A DNA stretch of 64,000 nucleotides from Anaerolineaceae bacterium (GTDB taxonomy: Bacteria > Chloroflexota > Anaerolineae > Promineifilales > Promineifilaceae). A program made the position numbers and the translations under genes. The notes under the pieces were generated by a model that saw only the letters and a program-made list of their open reading frames with translations, did not search any database and was not told the origin of the DNA. The stretch lies in NCBI GenBank assembly GCA_002699125.1, contig PABI01000119.1, positions 1-64,000 of the forward strand, given 5' to 3'. Positions 24,935-35,201 of this stretch are shown here, piece after piece (positions within the stretch are counted from its first letter, which is position 1; every line of letters begins with the position of its first letter).

Positions 24935-27900
24935 TTAAGGGGTAGGTGTGGCCGTGGGAAACACAATCGGCGGGATAATTGGCTGCAAGGTAACCACAAC
25001 CGGCGGGAAAATGGGGAAGACGACCAGCCCGTCGTTCAGGCACGGTTCGGGGAAGTCGGCCCCGGCGCGGTGGCCGCACCAGGCAAAGTCGCCGTCGTTG
25101 AAGTTGCCGTTGAACCGCTCGCCGTTTTCCAGGGCGAAGAATTGCATATCGCCGCTGCTGTTGTTGCGGCTCCAGGTACCGTTGAGGGTGGTGCCGTTGG
25201 CCATAGCTTCAATTTCGCCGCTGCCGCCAGCGTAGGTGCCTTCTACTTCCCTGCCGTCTTGGGTCAGGCTGACCGTGCCGCAGTTGGCCGGACCACAGTC
25301 GGTGGTCCAGTTGCCGTACCAGGTGGCTACGCCACAGGGGTTGGGTTCCGGTTCACCGTCACGATAGCCGCACCATGCGGCCGTTTTATTCCAGTTACCG
25401 ATCCAGTTTTGCCCATTATCACTCAACCAGAAGTCAATCGAGCCATTTTCGCCGCCAAAAGACCAGGTGCCCGTGAGTCGATTGTCCTCAATGATGCCTA
25501 CAATGGTGCCGTTGCCGGCGGCAAAGGTGCCGGAGACCGTTTCTTCACCCTCGTTGTGGTTCAAGGTAACGCTGCCACAGTCCAGAAATTCGCAGCTGCT
25601 GAGCCAGACCCCGTCCCACACGCCGGGTGGTATAGGAGTGTTGGTAAAGGTGGGCGTGGCGCTGGGTGTAGGCGTGTCGGTGGGCGTGGCGGTAAAGGTC
25701 GGCGTGCCGGTTGGCAAGACAGTTTCGGTGGGTGTGGGTGTAGCGGTGGCTGTGTCGGTTGGCGTCGGCGTAGGTAGTTCGCCAGGGGCCGGATCTTCGT
25801 TGTCGGGCAGGCCGTCGCCGTCGGTATCGACGTTGTTGGGGTCGGTGCCGTTCTGCACTTCCTCGCCGTCTAACAAAGTGTCCCCATCGCTGTCCGGATT
25901 ATTGGGATCGGTTTCGTAAACGTTGACTTCTTCGCCATCACTGAGACCGTCACCGTCGGTGTCTGGATTATTGGGATCGGTATCGTAGATATTGACTTCA
26001 TCGCCATCGTTGAGGCCGTCGCCATCAGTGTCGGGGTTATTGGGGTCGGTGTTGTGAATATCGATTTCATCACCGTCAGTCAGGCCGTCCCCATCGCTGT
26101 CGCCGCCAAGCCGGGCGGCTTCGGTTTGGGTGGCAACGATGGCGGCCTGGGCAACGGCCGTTGCCGTCGCATCTCGCCCTCGTTCACTGTAGGTTGCGTA
26201 AACCACCGCCAGAGAGATGCACAAAATGACCAGCAAGATGCCAAAAACGGGCAGCAACCAGCCGGGAAGCATCGGTTTGGTGGTGAGCTGTCCCTGGAGC
26301 GATTGGGTTTCTGGTCCGCTGCTTACCTGGATGGTGAACGGATCGGTGCGACTGTTGCCGGTAAACGGCCGCTGCGCGCTGCTCACCTGAAAATCGACTG
26401 TGTCGCTGCCACCAGCAGGCACCGTGATTTGCTGGTTGGGTTCCTCAAACTGCACGGTCTTGGCCCCATCGCCACCGCTGAGCCTGTAGGTTGAATCAAA
26501 ATTGCCGTCGTTGCGCACCAACACGCGGCAGACGCCGTTGTTGGTAATTTCGCGCGGGCGCATGTCGATGGCAAATTGGGTAAACGGCCGTATCTGCACC
26601 GTCCCGGAAACGGCCGCTTGCTCCGATGGGCTGCTCTGCGACACCACTACCAGCCGGTAGCGATGTTGCCCCGAACGAGCGCTGCTGTTTTGCGGGGGAT
26701 GAATGGTGACAGGCAGGGAGCTTTGCGCGCCCGGTTGCAGCTGAATGGCGTCATCGGGCAGCGTAACCCAACTGGGCGGTAATCCTTCCAGCTTAAGCGT
26801 GAAATGGTCGACGGCGCTGCCCTGGTTGAGCAATTCGACCTGAATTTCGGCCGTTTGGCCGGGTGAAATTTCTGTGTTGGTGGGATGGACCACCAGGCTG
26901 AGCCGCCCGGTGCTGCTTTGCATGAGCGTGCTGCCCGGCGGGCGGCTGATAGGCGTGGCGCTGGGCGCCTGATAGCTGGGCCGCGGCGCTGTTACCAGCG
27001 GATCCGTTTTGGCCGCGGCACTGCCTTCCAGCTGAATGAAAAAGGGACCGATGCGCAAGGTTTGCCCTTTGGCCCACGGCTCGGGCAGTTCGGGCAGTAG
27101 CTTGTTTTCGTCCAAAAAAGTGCCATTGGTGCTGCCCAAATCGGTAATGAGCCAGCCGCTGGGCGTGTACTCCAGCCGGGCATGATGGCGCGAAATGCCT
27201 TCAGCAGGCAGAGAAATGTCACATGATTCAGAACGACCGAGCAAAACCGGATCGGTGCCCAATTTATAGGTGCGCGGCGATTCCCCCTTTTGGCTGATGA
27301 CCAGCCGTTCGTTGGGACTGCTGGTAGCCGCGGCGGCCATTTGCGACGGCCGTTCCACAATCATCTCTTCATGCAGTTGGGTCATGACGCTGACAATCGT
27401 TTCTTGGGCAGTGTTGGCAAAAACCGTGACGTCTTGTTCCGTCAGGCCGGTGGTGGCCCGACGTAGGGCAGCAGCAAATGCTTCGGCCGTCTGGTACCGT
27501 TCTTCCGGCTTTTTGGCAATGGATTTGATGATGACGTTTTGCACAGCCACGGGCAGACCGGGCTGGATGTGGCGCGGCGGCGGCGGCGTCTCGTGCATGT
27601 GCTTCATCACCGCGTCGGTGGGTGTTTTTATGTCAAATGGCAGGCGGCCGGTAGCCAGCTGGTAGAGCACCACGCCGAGGGAATAAATGTCGGAACGGCC
27701 GTCCAGCGTCGAGGAAGCCAATGCCTGCTCTGGGGACATGTAAGGCAGCGTGCCCATAAAGGTGCCGGATTGGGTTTCGATGCCGCCTTCCAGCAGCTTG
27801 GCCAGGCCAAAATCGGTCACTTTGGCGCGGATGGGCAGCTCATCCGGCCGATCTGGCTGGTCCAGCCGGGTGATCAAAATATTGTCCGGCTTGATGTCGC

Positions 27901-28312
27901 GATGCACCACACCCAATCGGTGAGCATAACCCAACGCGTCGGCTACCTGGGCAATGATATTGAGCGATTCGCTTAACTCCATCACCTGCCGCCGCTGCGC
28001 CAGCTGCTTGATATACGCCCCCAGGCTCAGCCCACGGACAAACTCCATGACAATGCTGAGATAAGCCGGGCTGCTGGAAAAGTTGTAGATAGCCACGATG
28101 TTGGGATGGTTGAGGCGGGCAGCAGCCTGGGCTTCTTGCAAAAATCGCTGCCTGAATTCCGGCTGGCTGGCAAACTGGCGGTGCATGATTTTTAGCGCCA
28201 CGGGCCGGGCCAGGCTGGTATCCAGCGCCCGATAGACGGCCCCCATGCCCCCTTCACCCAACAGCGCTTCAATGCGATATTGGTCTATCTGTTTTCCAAT
28301 TAATTCGTCCAT
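24935..28312 (-). CDS. Receptor-type Ser/Thr protein kinase with FHA domain and extracellular calcium-binding repeats
   Basis: The 1125 residues start with a Hanks-type kinase (about 12-275): GEGGMGAVY glycine loop, catalytic HRDIKPDNI, metal-binding DFG and MSPEQA. An FHA domain (about 365-440; GRSESCDIS, then SRHHARLEY and STNGTF) binds phosphothreonine. A beta-sandwich region follows, then a membrane helix (about 680-705). Outside lie five or so thrombospondin type-3-like repeats ([12 protein letters not shown], about 736-837), a Thr/Pro-rich linker, two copies of a Trp/Cys-containing beta domain ([34 protein letters not shown]) and a Thr/Pro tail. The likely job is sensing a wall or calcium state. 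A paralogue lies immediately upstream. Confidence 0.92.
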   Translation of the reverse strand: MDELIGKQIDQYRIEALLGEGGMGAVYRALDTSLARPVALKIMHRQFASQPEFRQRFLQEAQAAARLNHPNIVAIYNFSSSPAYLSIVMEFVRGLSLGAYIKQLAQRRQVMELSESLNIIAQVADALGYAHRLGVVHRDIKPDNILITRLDQPDRPDELPIRAKVTDFGLAKLLEGGIETQSGTFMGTLPYMSPEQALASSTLDGRSDIYSLGVVLYQLATGRLPFDIKTPTDAVMKHMHETPPPPRHIQPGLPVAVQNVIIKSIAKKPEERYQTAEAFAAALRRATTGLTEQDVTVFANTAQETIVSVMTQLHEEMIVERPSQMAAAATSSPNERLVISQKGESPRTYKLGTDPVLLGRSESCDISLPAEGISRHHARLEYTPSGWLITDLGSTNGTFLDENKLLPELPEPWAKGQTLRIGPFFIQLEGSAAAKTDPLVTAPRPSYQAPSATPISRPPGSTLMQSSTGRLSLVVHPTNTEISPGQTAEIQVELLNQGSAVDHFTLKLEGLPPSWVTLPDDAIQLQPGAQSSLPVTIHPPQNSSARSGQHRYRLVVVSQSSPSEQAAVSGTVQIRPFTQFAIDMRPREITNNGVCRVLVRNDGNFDSTYRLSGGDGAKTVQFEEPNQQITVPAGGSDTVDFQVSSAQRPFTGNSRTDPFTIQVSSGPETQSLQGQLTTKPMLPGWLLPVFGILLVILCISLAVVYATYSERGRDATATAVAQAAIVATQTEAARLGGDSDGDGLTDGDEIDIHNTDPNNPDTDGDGLNDGDEVNIYDTDPNNPDTDGDGLSDGEEVNVYETDPNNPDSDGDTLLDGEEVQNGTDPNNVDTDGDGLPDNEDPAPGELPTPTPTDTATATPTPTETVLPTGTPTFTATPTDTPTPSATPTFTNTPIPPGVWDGVWLSSCEFLDCGSVTLNHNEGEETVSGTFAAGNGTIVGIIEDNRLTGTWSFGGENGSIDFWLSDNGQNWIGNWNKTAAWCGYRDGEPEPNPCGVATWYGNWTTDCGPANCGTVSLTQDGREVEGTYAGGSGEIEAMANGTTLNGTWSRNNSSGDMQFFALENGERFNGNFNDGDFAWCGHRAGADFPEPCLNDGLVVFPIFPPVVVTLQPIIPPIVFPTATPTP

Positions 28313-28370
28313 AGGCGTGAGTATCCGTCACAGGGGCGGTTTGTGTCAATAAATTTAGTTACATTCTGGT

Positions 28371-31300
28371 TTACGGCAAAAGGTAGGTGACTTCGAGGGT
28401 GGGTGCTGTACGGACGACATACAGATCGGCAACGGAGTCCCCATTGCTTTCTGTTTCAAAGCCGAGGCGCAGGCTGAGCTGGTTTTGTCCCTGGATGAGA
28501 GCGTCTTCTACATCAAAGGTGACATCAATGTCGCTGGGTGAAGCAGCTTCACAGCTGATGAAAAAGCCAGGGGCATCGTAGGCGGTATTGTCCGGCGGCT
28601 GGCTGACTTCGACAAAGTCAATTTGCAGGCAGCCCAGGGCGTCAAATGGTACACCTTCGAGGGTAGGATCGGCGAAGCGGAGGAAAGCGGTGCGAATGAC
28701 GGCATCTGAGGGAATGTCTGCCAGGGAAAAGGTGAGCAGGCCGCGCACGGCCGTTCCATCCACCAAATCACCGGCCTGGGGCCATTCGCCAGGGCCGCTT
28801 TCAACATCACCGTCACTGGTGAGCCAGCCGGACTGATCGGCATTGAGCGGAATTTCGACGGTGGTTTCATCATCGCTGGGGGCCAGGGTGATCGGCGGGC
28901 TGAGGGTGGCAACAGGATCATGTTCAGTGTGATCTTCCGTGGTGGGGTTGGTTTGGGTAACGGCCGTATTCCCCGATTGGAATTGCAGTGGGTCGGTGCC
29001 GTTGGCGATTTCCTGGCCATCAGACACGCCATCCAGATCGGTATCGGCCAGGGTGGGGTCTGTGTTGTGCTGTTCCACCTCGGCCCGATCCATCAGGCCG
29101 TCATTGTCGGTGTCCAGCAGCAGCGGGTTAGTGCCGTGAATATTAATCTCCTCACCGTCCAGCAGGCCATCGCCATCGCTGTCTTCGTTGAACGGGTCGG
29201 AGCCAATGACAACTTCCCGCTCGCCGGTCAGTCCGTCGTTGTCGTCATCGCCCGCCAATTGGGCGGCAGTGAGCGGCGGCGATTCAACTGAACCATCATT
29301 CGGGAGCGCGGTGGGCGGGATTTCCACCGTATTTTCGCGATTGCCCAGTACAGAATTGAGCACCACAGCGATTAGCAGCAAGACCATGAGCAGCTGAATG
29401 AGCGGCAGCACCCAGGCCGGAAAGCGCGGACGCACTTCCAAATGGCCCAGCTTGTTTTGGTGCAGACCGTTGCTGCTGCGAATTTCTACTTCAAAGGGAA
29501 TCTGGCGCACCCGGCCGAAAAACGGCCGTTTCTTGCGGTGGGTAATGCGGTAAGCGGTGGTGCCGGTGCTGCCCGGTTCCAAGCGCAGCGGCTGCTCGTC
29601 GCCAAAAAATTGCAGCTTGCCCGCCGGGTCCTGCGCCGTGAGCTGCACCGTGCTGTGCACGTTGCCATCATTGCGCACCATCACACGGCAGGTGCCGCCA
29701 TCTTCCACGTGCGCCGGCCAGATGCTGAGCTCAAACTGTTCTTCGGGCAAAATGGTGAGCTGGCCCTGAAGGACGGCCGTTTCCACCGGCGGCCCCTCAG
29801 CGTGCAGCATCAATTGAAAGGGATGTTGTCCAGCCAGGAAAGGCTGCTCCACTGCAGGCAGTTGAAACGTAAGCGGCACGGTGGCCCGCGCACCGGGCGT
29901 CATCGAAACTGTATCCTGGGCCAGCGTGGCAATCTCCTGCAAACCCGTCAGGCTAATTTTGACCACCAGCATGCTGCTGCTCTGGTTGAATAGATCAATT
30001 TGTAAATTTGTTTGCTCACCGGGAGCCAGCGTTGCCTGGGTAGGGTTGAGCGCCACGCTGAAGTTACTGTGACTGGCCTGTACCTGGCTGCCCTCGGCGG
30101 CCACCTGGAACAGCTCCGTCACTGGCTCGGCGGGCGTTTGCTCCTCCGGATTGGCTTCAATCTCATCGGCGAGCTGCCATTGCAGAAAGTAGGGGCCAAT
30201 TTGCAGCTTTTCGCCAGGCTGCCACAGTTCTGGCTTTTGCGGATTGATTTTACGGCCGTCATAAAACGTACCGCCGCGACTGTCCACATCCACAATGCGC
30301 CAGCCGTTGCCCACCTGCTCCAGCCGGGCATGGTGGCGCGAAACGTCCAGCGAAGAGAGCACGATGTCATTGTCTGCGGCCCGGCCAACGGTGATTTTGG
30401 CTTTGTTCATGCCAAAGTGGCGCGGAGCGCGACCCTGCCCGGTGATAATTATTTGATCGCCAATGGCCGGTGGCGGCGAGGCGCGCAAAATCGTGGGTGG
30501 AGGAGGCTCCTGGCCAGGTTCGCTCTCTGATTGAGGGGCTTTCTGACCCAGCGGCAGTACTGGCGTGGCGTCTTCCGGTTCCTTATCCGGTTGTGGCGGG
30601 GATGCGGTGGGAACGGCCGTTTCTTCCAAAGAAGTCAGCGGCGGCCGAACGGGGGCGGCTGTTTGGTCCTCAGCCAGCAGGGTGCGTAAATCGACCACGG
30701 TGGCTTTAGGGGCAAACAGCGTTGTGTCTGCGGCCGTCAGTCGGCTGGCGGCCCGGCGCAGGTCATCGCCCAGCTGCTCGGCCATCTGGTAACGCTCTGC
30801 CAGGCTGGGGGCAGTGGCTTTGGCCACAATGTTGGCGATGTCGGCCGGAACGCCGGGGCGCAATTCACGCAGCGGCTGTTGGGAATCGGGCAACGGCGCA
30901 AATTGCGCACCGGCAATAAGCTGGTACAGAATGACGCCTAAACTGTAAATATCGGACCGGCCGTCCACCGTTTGCCCTGCCTGACGCTCGGGAGAAAGGT
31001 AAGGTAGGTAACGGCGCAAGGGGCGGGCCATTTCCGGCGTGAGCCCTTCGGGAATGCCGGAATCGGGAATGGGGGAGAGGCCAAAGTCAGCCAGCATTGC
31101 TTTGAGGGCCGGATCGCCGGAGCGTAACGGCCGTTCCAGCAGCTTGAGCAAAATATTGCCCGGCTTCAAATCACCATGCAGCACCCCGGCCTGGTGCGCA
31201 TAGCCCAGCCCTTCGGCAATTTGGGCGACGATGTGCAGCGTTTCATCCAGCCGCAGCACGCGATCGCCCTGGGCCAGCAGCCCCAGCACGCGCTCTAGAC

Positions 31301-31586
31301 TAATGCCGTCTACATGGGCTGTCACCAAATAAAGATGGCCGTTTTGCTGCCCAAAATTGTAAAAAGGGACGATGGCCGGGTGGGATAGTCGGGAAGCGGC
31401 CTGGGCTGCCTGCAAAATTTGCTGTTGGCGCGCAGGCTGTTTGGTAAGGCTGGGTTTGATCAGTTTAAGCGCTACCAGGCGCTCCAGGTTGAGATCGGTG
31501 GCGCGGTAGACAGTGCCGCTGCTGCCGCTGCCAATGTGGGCCTCAATTTTGTATTGTTCTAGCTGTTGACCTATGTAGGTGTCCAT
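28371..31586 (-). CDS. Receptor-type Ser/Thr kinase with FHA, calcium-binding repeats and DNRLRE-like domain
   Basis: Paralogue of the downstream kinase, 1071 residues: kinase (about 12-275), FHA (about 385-455; SRHHARLEQ), beta-sandwich segments, membrane helix near 732, thrombospondin type-3-like repeats (about 779-870; DSDGDGLLDGEE) and a C-terminal DNRLRE-like beta domain (about 905-1071). The glycine loop is GSGSSGTVY, and the catalytic loop reads HGDLKPGNI, so the usual HRD Arg is Gly. Such non-RD kinases generally do not need activation-loop phosphorylation. Lys (LKLIKP), catalytic Asp and DFG are intact, so activity is plausible. The genes are 58 nt apart and probably co-transcribed. 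Confidence 0.92.
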   Translation of the reverse strand: MDTYIGQQLEQYKIEAHIGSGSSGTVYRATDLNLERLVALKLIKPSLTKQPARQQQILQAAQAASRLSHPAIVPFYNFGQQNGHLYLVTAHVDGISLERVLGLLAQGDRVLRLDETLHIVAQIAEGLGYAHQAGVLHGDLKPGNILLKLLERPLRSGDPALKAMLADFGLSPIPDSGIPEGLTPEMARPLRRYLPYLSPERQAGQTVDGRSDIYSLGVILYQLIAGAQFAPLPDSQQPLRELRPGVPADIANIVAKATAPSLAERYQMAEQLGDDLRRAASRLTAADTTLFAPKATVVDLRTLLAEDQTAAPVRPPLTSLEETAVPTASPPQPDKEPEDATPVLPLGQKAPQSESEPGQEPPPPTILRASPPPAIGDQIIITGQGRAPRHFGMNKAKITVGRAADNDIVLSSLDVSRHHARLEQVGNGWRIVDVDSRGGTFYDGRKINPQKPELWQPGEKLQIGPYFLQWQLADEIEANPEEQTPAEPVTELFQVAAEGSQVQASHSNFSVALNPTQATLAPGEQTNLQIDLFNQSSSMLVVKISLTGLQEIATLAQDTVSMTPGARATVPLTFQLPAVEQPFLAGQHPFQLMLHAEGPPVETAVLQGQLTILPEEQFELSIWPAHVEDGGTCRVMVRNDGNVHSTVQLTAQDPAGKLQFFGDEQPLRLEPGSTGTTAYRITHRKKRPFFGRVRQIPFEVEIRSSNGLHQNKLGHLEVRPRFPAWVLPLIQLLMVLLLIAVVLNSVLGNRENTVEIPPTALPNDGSVESPPLTAAQLAGDDDNDGLTGEREVVIGSDPFNEDSDGDGLLDGEEINIHGTNPLLLDTDNDGLMDRAEVEQHNTDPTLADTDLDGVSDGQEIANGTDPLQFQSGNTAVTQTNPTTEDHTEHDPVATLSPPITLAPSDDETTVEIPLNADQSGWLTSDGDVESGPGEWPQAGDLVDGTAVRGLLTFSLADIPSDAVIRTAFLRFADPTLEGVPFDALGCLQIDFVEVSQPPDNTAYDAPGFFISCEAASPSDIDVTFDVEDALIQGQNQLSLRLGFETESNGDSVADLYVVRTAPTLEVTYLLP

Positions 31587-31843
31587 ATCTTGTTATGCGG
31601 CAATTATGTGCCGAAAAGGCAGTCAAATCAATCGACGATAGTCACGTTGGTACAGTTTTTTGTTTGTAGTATAGATTCTACCAGAGGTGAAACCATGCAA
31701 GGCACGTGAAAATGTTATAGGACGAAAATCCTGTTAAAAACGGCCGTTTCCAGTGAACGCCCCGTAAAAAAATAATCATCACGCCCAAAACCCATGCTAG
31801 AATGCAGCCAGCGTGAGCAAGCAAGTATTGAAGTACAACAAGT

Positions 31844-33047
31844 GATGGTGACCATGACAACCCAAACAACTGTAAAAATTGACGAAGCAACCCTCAATCT
31901 TTTACAAACAGCTTTTCCCGATCTCAGCCGCAACAACATCGAAACATTAAGCCAGGCCGGCGTTTATGAAGAATATCCGGCCTGCGTCGATGTTTGTCAG
32001 GAGGGTGAAGAAGGCACCACCCTGTTCATTCTGGATCAGGGCCAGGTGGATATTATCGTCCATGCCAGCGACAACCAGGAAATTTTGGTCGATACGATTG
32101 GTCCTGGCTCCTATTTTGGCGAGATGGCCTTTTTAGGCGAAACGACGCGCATGGCTACCATTCGCACCCGCGTTCCCTGCCGCTTGCTCTCTATCGAAGA
32201 AGCAGATTTTATGGCGATTGCCCAGGCCAACCCCAGCCTGCTGCGCACGCTGCTGCGGCAAATCATTGGCCACATCCGCCGCACCGACCGGGCTGTGATT
32301 AATGAGCTAAATGTGAAAAATGCGGCGCTGCGCAAAACGTATGCCGAGTTGGAAGAGCAGGAAGCTTTGCGCACCCAGTTTATTGCCACCCTCTCCCACG
32401 AACTACGCACGCCGCTTACTTCTATCAAAGGCTACCTGAGCCTGATCAACGGTGGCGCGATGAAGGGCGATTCCCTGAAGATGGCACTGGATTCGATTAC
32501 GCGCAACGTGAACAAAATGGTGGGCCACACCAACGACCTGCTGATTTTGTACGAGATGCACCCGAAACGGCCGTCCTTCGAATACCTCGCCGTGGCAGAC
32601 GTGCTGATTGAAGCACTCAACTCCGCGCGCAGCGTGCTGAATGACCACGCCACCCCCGTCACCATCGAGATTGATCCTGATGTACCCCAGGTTTATGCCG
32701 ACCGGCGCGGCCTGACCCTGGCTTTGCGGGCACTGCTGGAAAATGCGTTTAAATATTCGCCGCCAAGCGCTCCGGTCGCCGTGCATGTCTCTACGGTAGG
32801 CATCGATGAGATCACGATTGCCGTTGCTGACAAAGGCGTTGGCATTGCTGAGGCAGATCAGACCCGCCTGTTTGAGCCATTTTTCCGCCTGGAGAAAGAA
32901 GAGGGCTCGTCAACGCTTTATCCTGGGCTGGGCATTGGTTTAACGATTGCCAAATTTGTGATGGACCGGCACGACGGCCGTATCACAATCAACAGCACCC
33001 CTGATGTTGGCAGCACCTTTACCTTACATCTTCCCCGAACTGGATAA
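31844..33047 (+). CDS. Soluble sensor histidine kinase with N-terminal cNMP-binding domain
   Basis: About 400 residues. A cyclic-nucleotide-binding domain (VDTIGPGSYFGEMAFLGETTRMATI carries the phosphate-binding cassette) leads through a coiled-coil-like helix to a HisKA domain with SHELRTPLTSI (phosphorylated His) and an HATPase_c domain (ENAFKYSP, DKGVGI, GLGIGLTI). There is no membrane segment, so it senses a cytoplasmic signal. No receiver is adjacent; the orphan receiver at 13.6 kb is one conceivable partner. Start choice is uncertain: no candidate ATG (31794, 31844, 31854) has a good ribosome site. A weak TAGAAT box overlaps 31794, so a later start is preferred. Confidence 0.88.
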
Positions 33048-33147
33048 CAAACTGGCGCATGGTGTCGCGCAAAATGTGGATGAGTGGTTTGTCGCCGTCT
33101 AAACGGCCGTGATACACAATCGCCTCACAAATTTCAATCAATCTCAT
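33019..33147 (-). pseudogene. Short antisense frame, possible gene remnant
   Basis: A 42-codon frame (MRLIEICEAIVYHGRLDGDK at its start) runs into the 3' end of the histidine kinase gene on the opposite strand. A second short frame beginning MVTQRIQQIEAYAEQMM lies upstream at about 33160-33225, also on the minus strand. Both have natural-looking composition but no ribosome site. They may be debris of a lost gene in the 315-nt spacer 33048-33362, or chance. Confidence 0.25.
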
Positions 33148-33312
33148 CTGGGGGAAACAACTCGTTTTAAGGCCCAGTCATCATCTGTTCGGCGTACGCT
33201 TCAATTTGCTGAATTCGTTGCGTTACCATGTTTTTCTCTGTCTCAGGACAACAGGCAACCAGCCGCACCATTCCTATAGTCCCGGTTGTCTCGTTGTCTG
33301 TTTAAGCTGTGT

Positions 33313-33318
33313 TATAAT
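33313..33318 (+). promoter_or_regulatory. -10 box of the DUF368 gene
   Basis: TATAAT lies 44 nt before ATG 33363. No -35 hexamer at the usual spacing is convincing; the TTGTCT copies upstream sit at 13 and 21 bp. Confidence 0.4.
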
Positions 33319-33362
33319 CCCGCTTTTGTGTGAGTAAAATTCAATATTTTAAAGAGAACAAT

Positions 33363-34385
33363 ATGCAAAAAACGACTATACAAGAAACGGCCGTATCCAC
33401 CAAAAAACAGCGCACCATTCCTGAATACCTGGGTATCGTCGCCCGCGGCATCTGCATGGGCGCTTCAGACATCGTCCCCGGCGTGTCAGGTGGCACGATG
33501 GCCTTCATCCTCGGTATCTACGAAGAGCTCGTTGATTCCATCCGCACCATTGGCCGCCCCAACTTCCTGCAGGCCGTCCTCAAGTTTCGTCTCAAGCAAG
33601 TTTTTCAGATTCTTAACTGGGAGTTCCTGCTTTCCATAGCTATTGGCATTCTCATTGCCATTATTACCCTTTCCAGTGCGCTTGAATCTCTGCTCCTAAA
33701 CCAGCCCGTTTACTTGTGGAGCTTCTTTTTTGGCCTGGTGCTCGCTTCCGTTTTAGTGGTAAGCAAGCGGATAAAACAGTGGCAGCCGGTCCTTTTTGCC
33801 GTTTTGTTGGTGGGTGCGGTGGGCGCTTATCTGCTGGTAGGCCTGGTGCCGGTGCAAACGCCAAACGACTGGTGGTTTCTCATTCTCAGCGGCGCGGTAG
33901 CCAGTTGTGCCCTCATTTTGCCCGGCGTTTCTGGTGCTTTTTTGCTCGTGCTGCTGGGCAAATACCAGTATGTCTTGGGGGCCGTAAACGATTTGCGCGG
34001 TGGTGATTTGAATGCGGCCGTTCCCATCATCTTCGTCGGCATCGGTGCCGTTATTGGCCTGGTTACCTTTGCCCAATTCCTGAGCTGGCTCTTCAAACAG
34101 TACCACGATCTCACCGTAGCTCTGCTCATTGGCCTGATGGTCGGCAGCCTGCGCAAAATCTGGCCCTGGAAAATGGACCTGGACTGGCTGCGCGACGCTT
34201 TGGGCAATTTTGTGCTGGACAGTGAAGGGCACCGGCTTGTGATCAAGCAGGCCAACGTATTGCCCGATTTTAGCAGCAGTGCTGGCCTCACCGAATTTGC
34301 GCTTGCCCTTGCATTGGCGCTCGTTGGCATCGGTGTTATCCTCTTTATTGATCGTCTTGCCGCCCGCATGGAAACCAACCCGTAG
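33363..34385 (+). CDS. DUF368 membrane protein (polyprenyl-phosphate translocase family, PopT-like)
   Basis: Integral membrane protein of about 340 residues, expected to return undecaprenyl phosphate (the lipid carrier for cell-wall and glycan precursors) across the membrane; DUF368 members were recently assigned that role. The hallmark GICMGASDIVPGVSGGTMAF lies near residue 30, and the half-repeat ALILPGVSGAFLLVLLGKYQ lies in the second half, as expected for the inverted-repeat fold. At least eight hydrophobic segments follow one another. ATG 33363 follows AAAGAGA. The HAD and SEC-C genes follow on the same strand. A link with the glycosyltransferases in the window through the same lipid carrier is plausible. 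Confidence 0.88.
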   Translation: MQKTTIQETAVSTKKQRTIPEYLGIVARGICMGASDIVPGVSGGTMAFILGIYEELVDSIRTIGRPNFLQAVLKFRLKQVFQILNWEFLLSIAIGILIAIITLSSALESLLLNQPVYLWSFFFGLVLASVLVVSKRIKQWQPVLFAVLLVGAVGAYLLVGLVPVQTPNDWWFLILSGAVASCALILPGVSGAFLLVLLGKYQYVLGAVNDLRGGDLNAAVPIIFVGIGAVIGLVTFAQFLSWLFKQYHDLTVALLIGLMVGSLRKIWPWKMDLDWLRDALGNFVLDSEGHRLVIKQANVLPDFSSSAGLTEFALALALALVGIGVILFIDRLAARMETNP

Positions 34386-34406
34386 GTCAATTTTAAAAAA
34401 TTGACC
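34385..34406. repeat. Palindromic microrepeat, copy 2
   Basis: GGTCAATTTT followed by its near-exact complement starts at the stop codon of the DUF368 gene and ends 28 nt before the HAD gene. It differs from the 401-422 copy by one base at the centre. Confidence 0.8.
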
Positions 34407-34433
34407 GGCAGTTCTGAACGCAAAAGAAATACT

Positions 34434-35201
34434 ATGACCCACCGCGAAAATCAACGTATCAAAGCCGTTCTGTTTGATATGGACGACACCCTGATCGATT
34501 GGTCAGGGCTGGAGGAAAGCATGGCGGCTGTGGAAACAGCACACATGCAAAACGTCTACCATTATCTTGTGGCATCAGGACACACCTTGCCCCCCTTTGA
34601 AGATTTTTGGAACCAGTTCCGCGAAACCTTAATTCAAGCCTGGACCGAAGCCAAAAAAGAGTGGACCATGGTGTCCTTTGCCCAGGTCATGCAAGATTCC
34701 CTCATCGCTTGCGGCCTGGACGCAGCGCAGTTGGATATAGATGCTGTATTGCGCGCCTATGATTGGAACACCGTGCCCGGTGTTGTGCCTTTCGAGGACA
34801 CATTGCCCGTATTGGACCAGCTCAAAAACGCTGGTTACAAAATTGGTCTCATCACCAACGCCATACAGCCCATGTGGATGCGTGATGTAGAGCTGCGTGC
34901 CTACGGCATCCTGGACTATTTAGACGTGCGGCTTACCTCTGGCGATGTCGGTTTTATGAAACCGCATCCTAATATTTATTGGCATGCATTAGAATTGCTG
35001 GATGTCCAACCAGAAGAGGCCGTCTTTGTTGGCGACCGTCCAGCCAACGATATTGCCGGGGCTAACGAAGCAGGCATCACCAGCGTGCTGATGTCGCCGC
35101 CCCATCTGGAACGCGAACTAAACAGCGTACGGCCGAATTACACAATCGCCAATCTTACAGAACTGCTACCTATTTTAGAGAAACTAGAAGGTGACTCATG
35201 A
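34434..35201 (+). CDS. HAD-superfamily hydrolase
   Basis: Probable small-molecule phosphatase of 255 residues. Motif I is LFDMDDTLID with the nucleophilic Asp and the acid-base Asp two positions on; motif II is the Thr in LITNA; motif III is the Lys in GFMKPHPNIY; motif IV is VGDRPANDI. A helical cap lies between motifs I and II, so this is a class I HAD enzyme of the HAD-IA type. The start was put at ATG 34434; the frame upstream crosses the palindromic repeat. It overlaps the next gene by 4 nt (ATGA), indicating translational coupling. The substrate is unknown. Confidence 0.9.
   Translation: MTHRENQRIKAVLFDMDDTLIDWSGLEESMAAVETAHMQNVYHYLVASGHTLPPFEDFWNQFRETLIQAWTEAKKEWTMVSFAQVMQDSLIACGLDAAQLDIDAVLRAYDWNTVPGVVPFEDTLPVLDQLKNAGYKIGLITNAIQPMWMRDVELRAYGILDYLDVRLTSGDVGFMKPHPNIYWHALELLDVQPEEAVFVGDRPANDIAGANEAGITSVLMSPPHLERELNSVRPNYTIANLTELLPILEKLEGDS

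Noticed and set aside
25800-26110. Repetitive DNA in the kinase gene as a mobile repeat
   Set aside because: It encodes regular type-3 calcium-binding repeats (DxDxDGxxDxDE) and is explained by protein structure.
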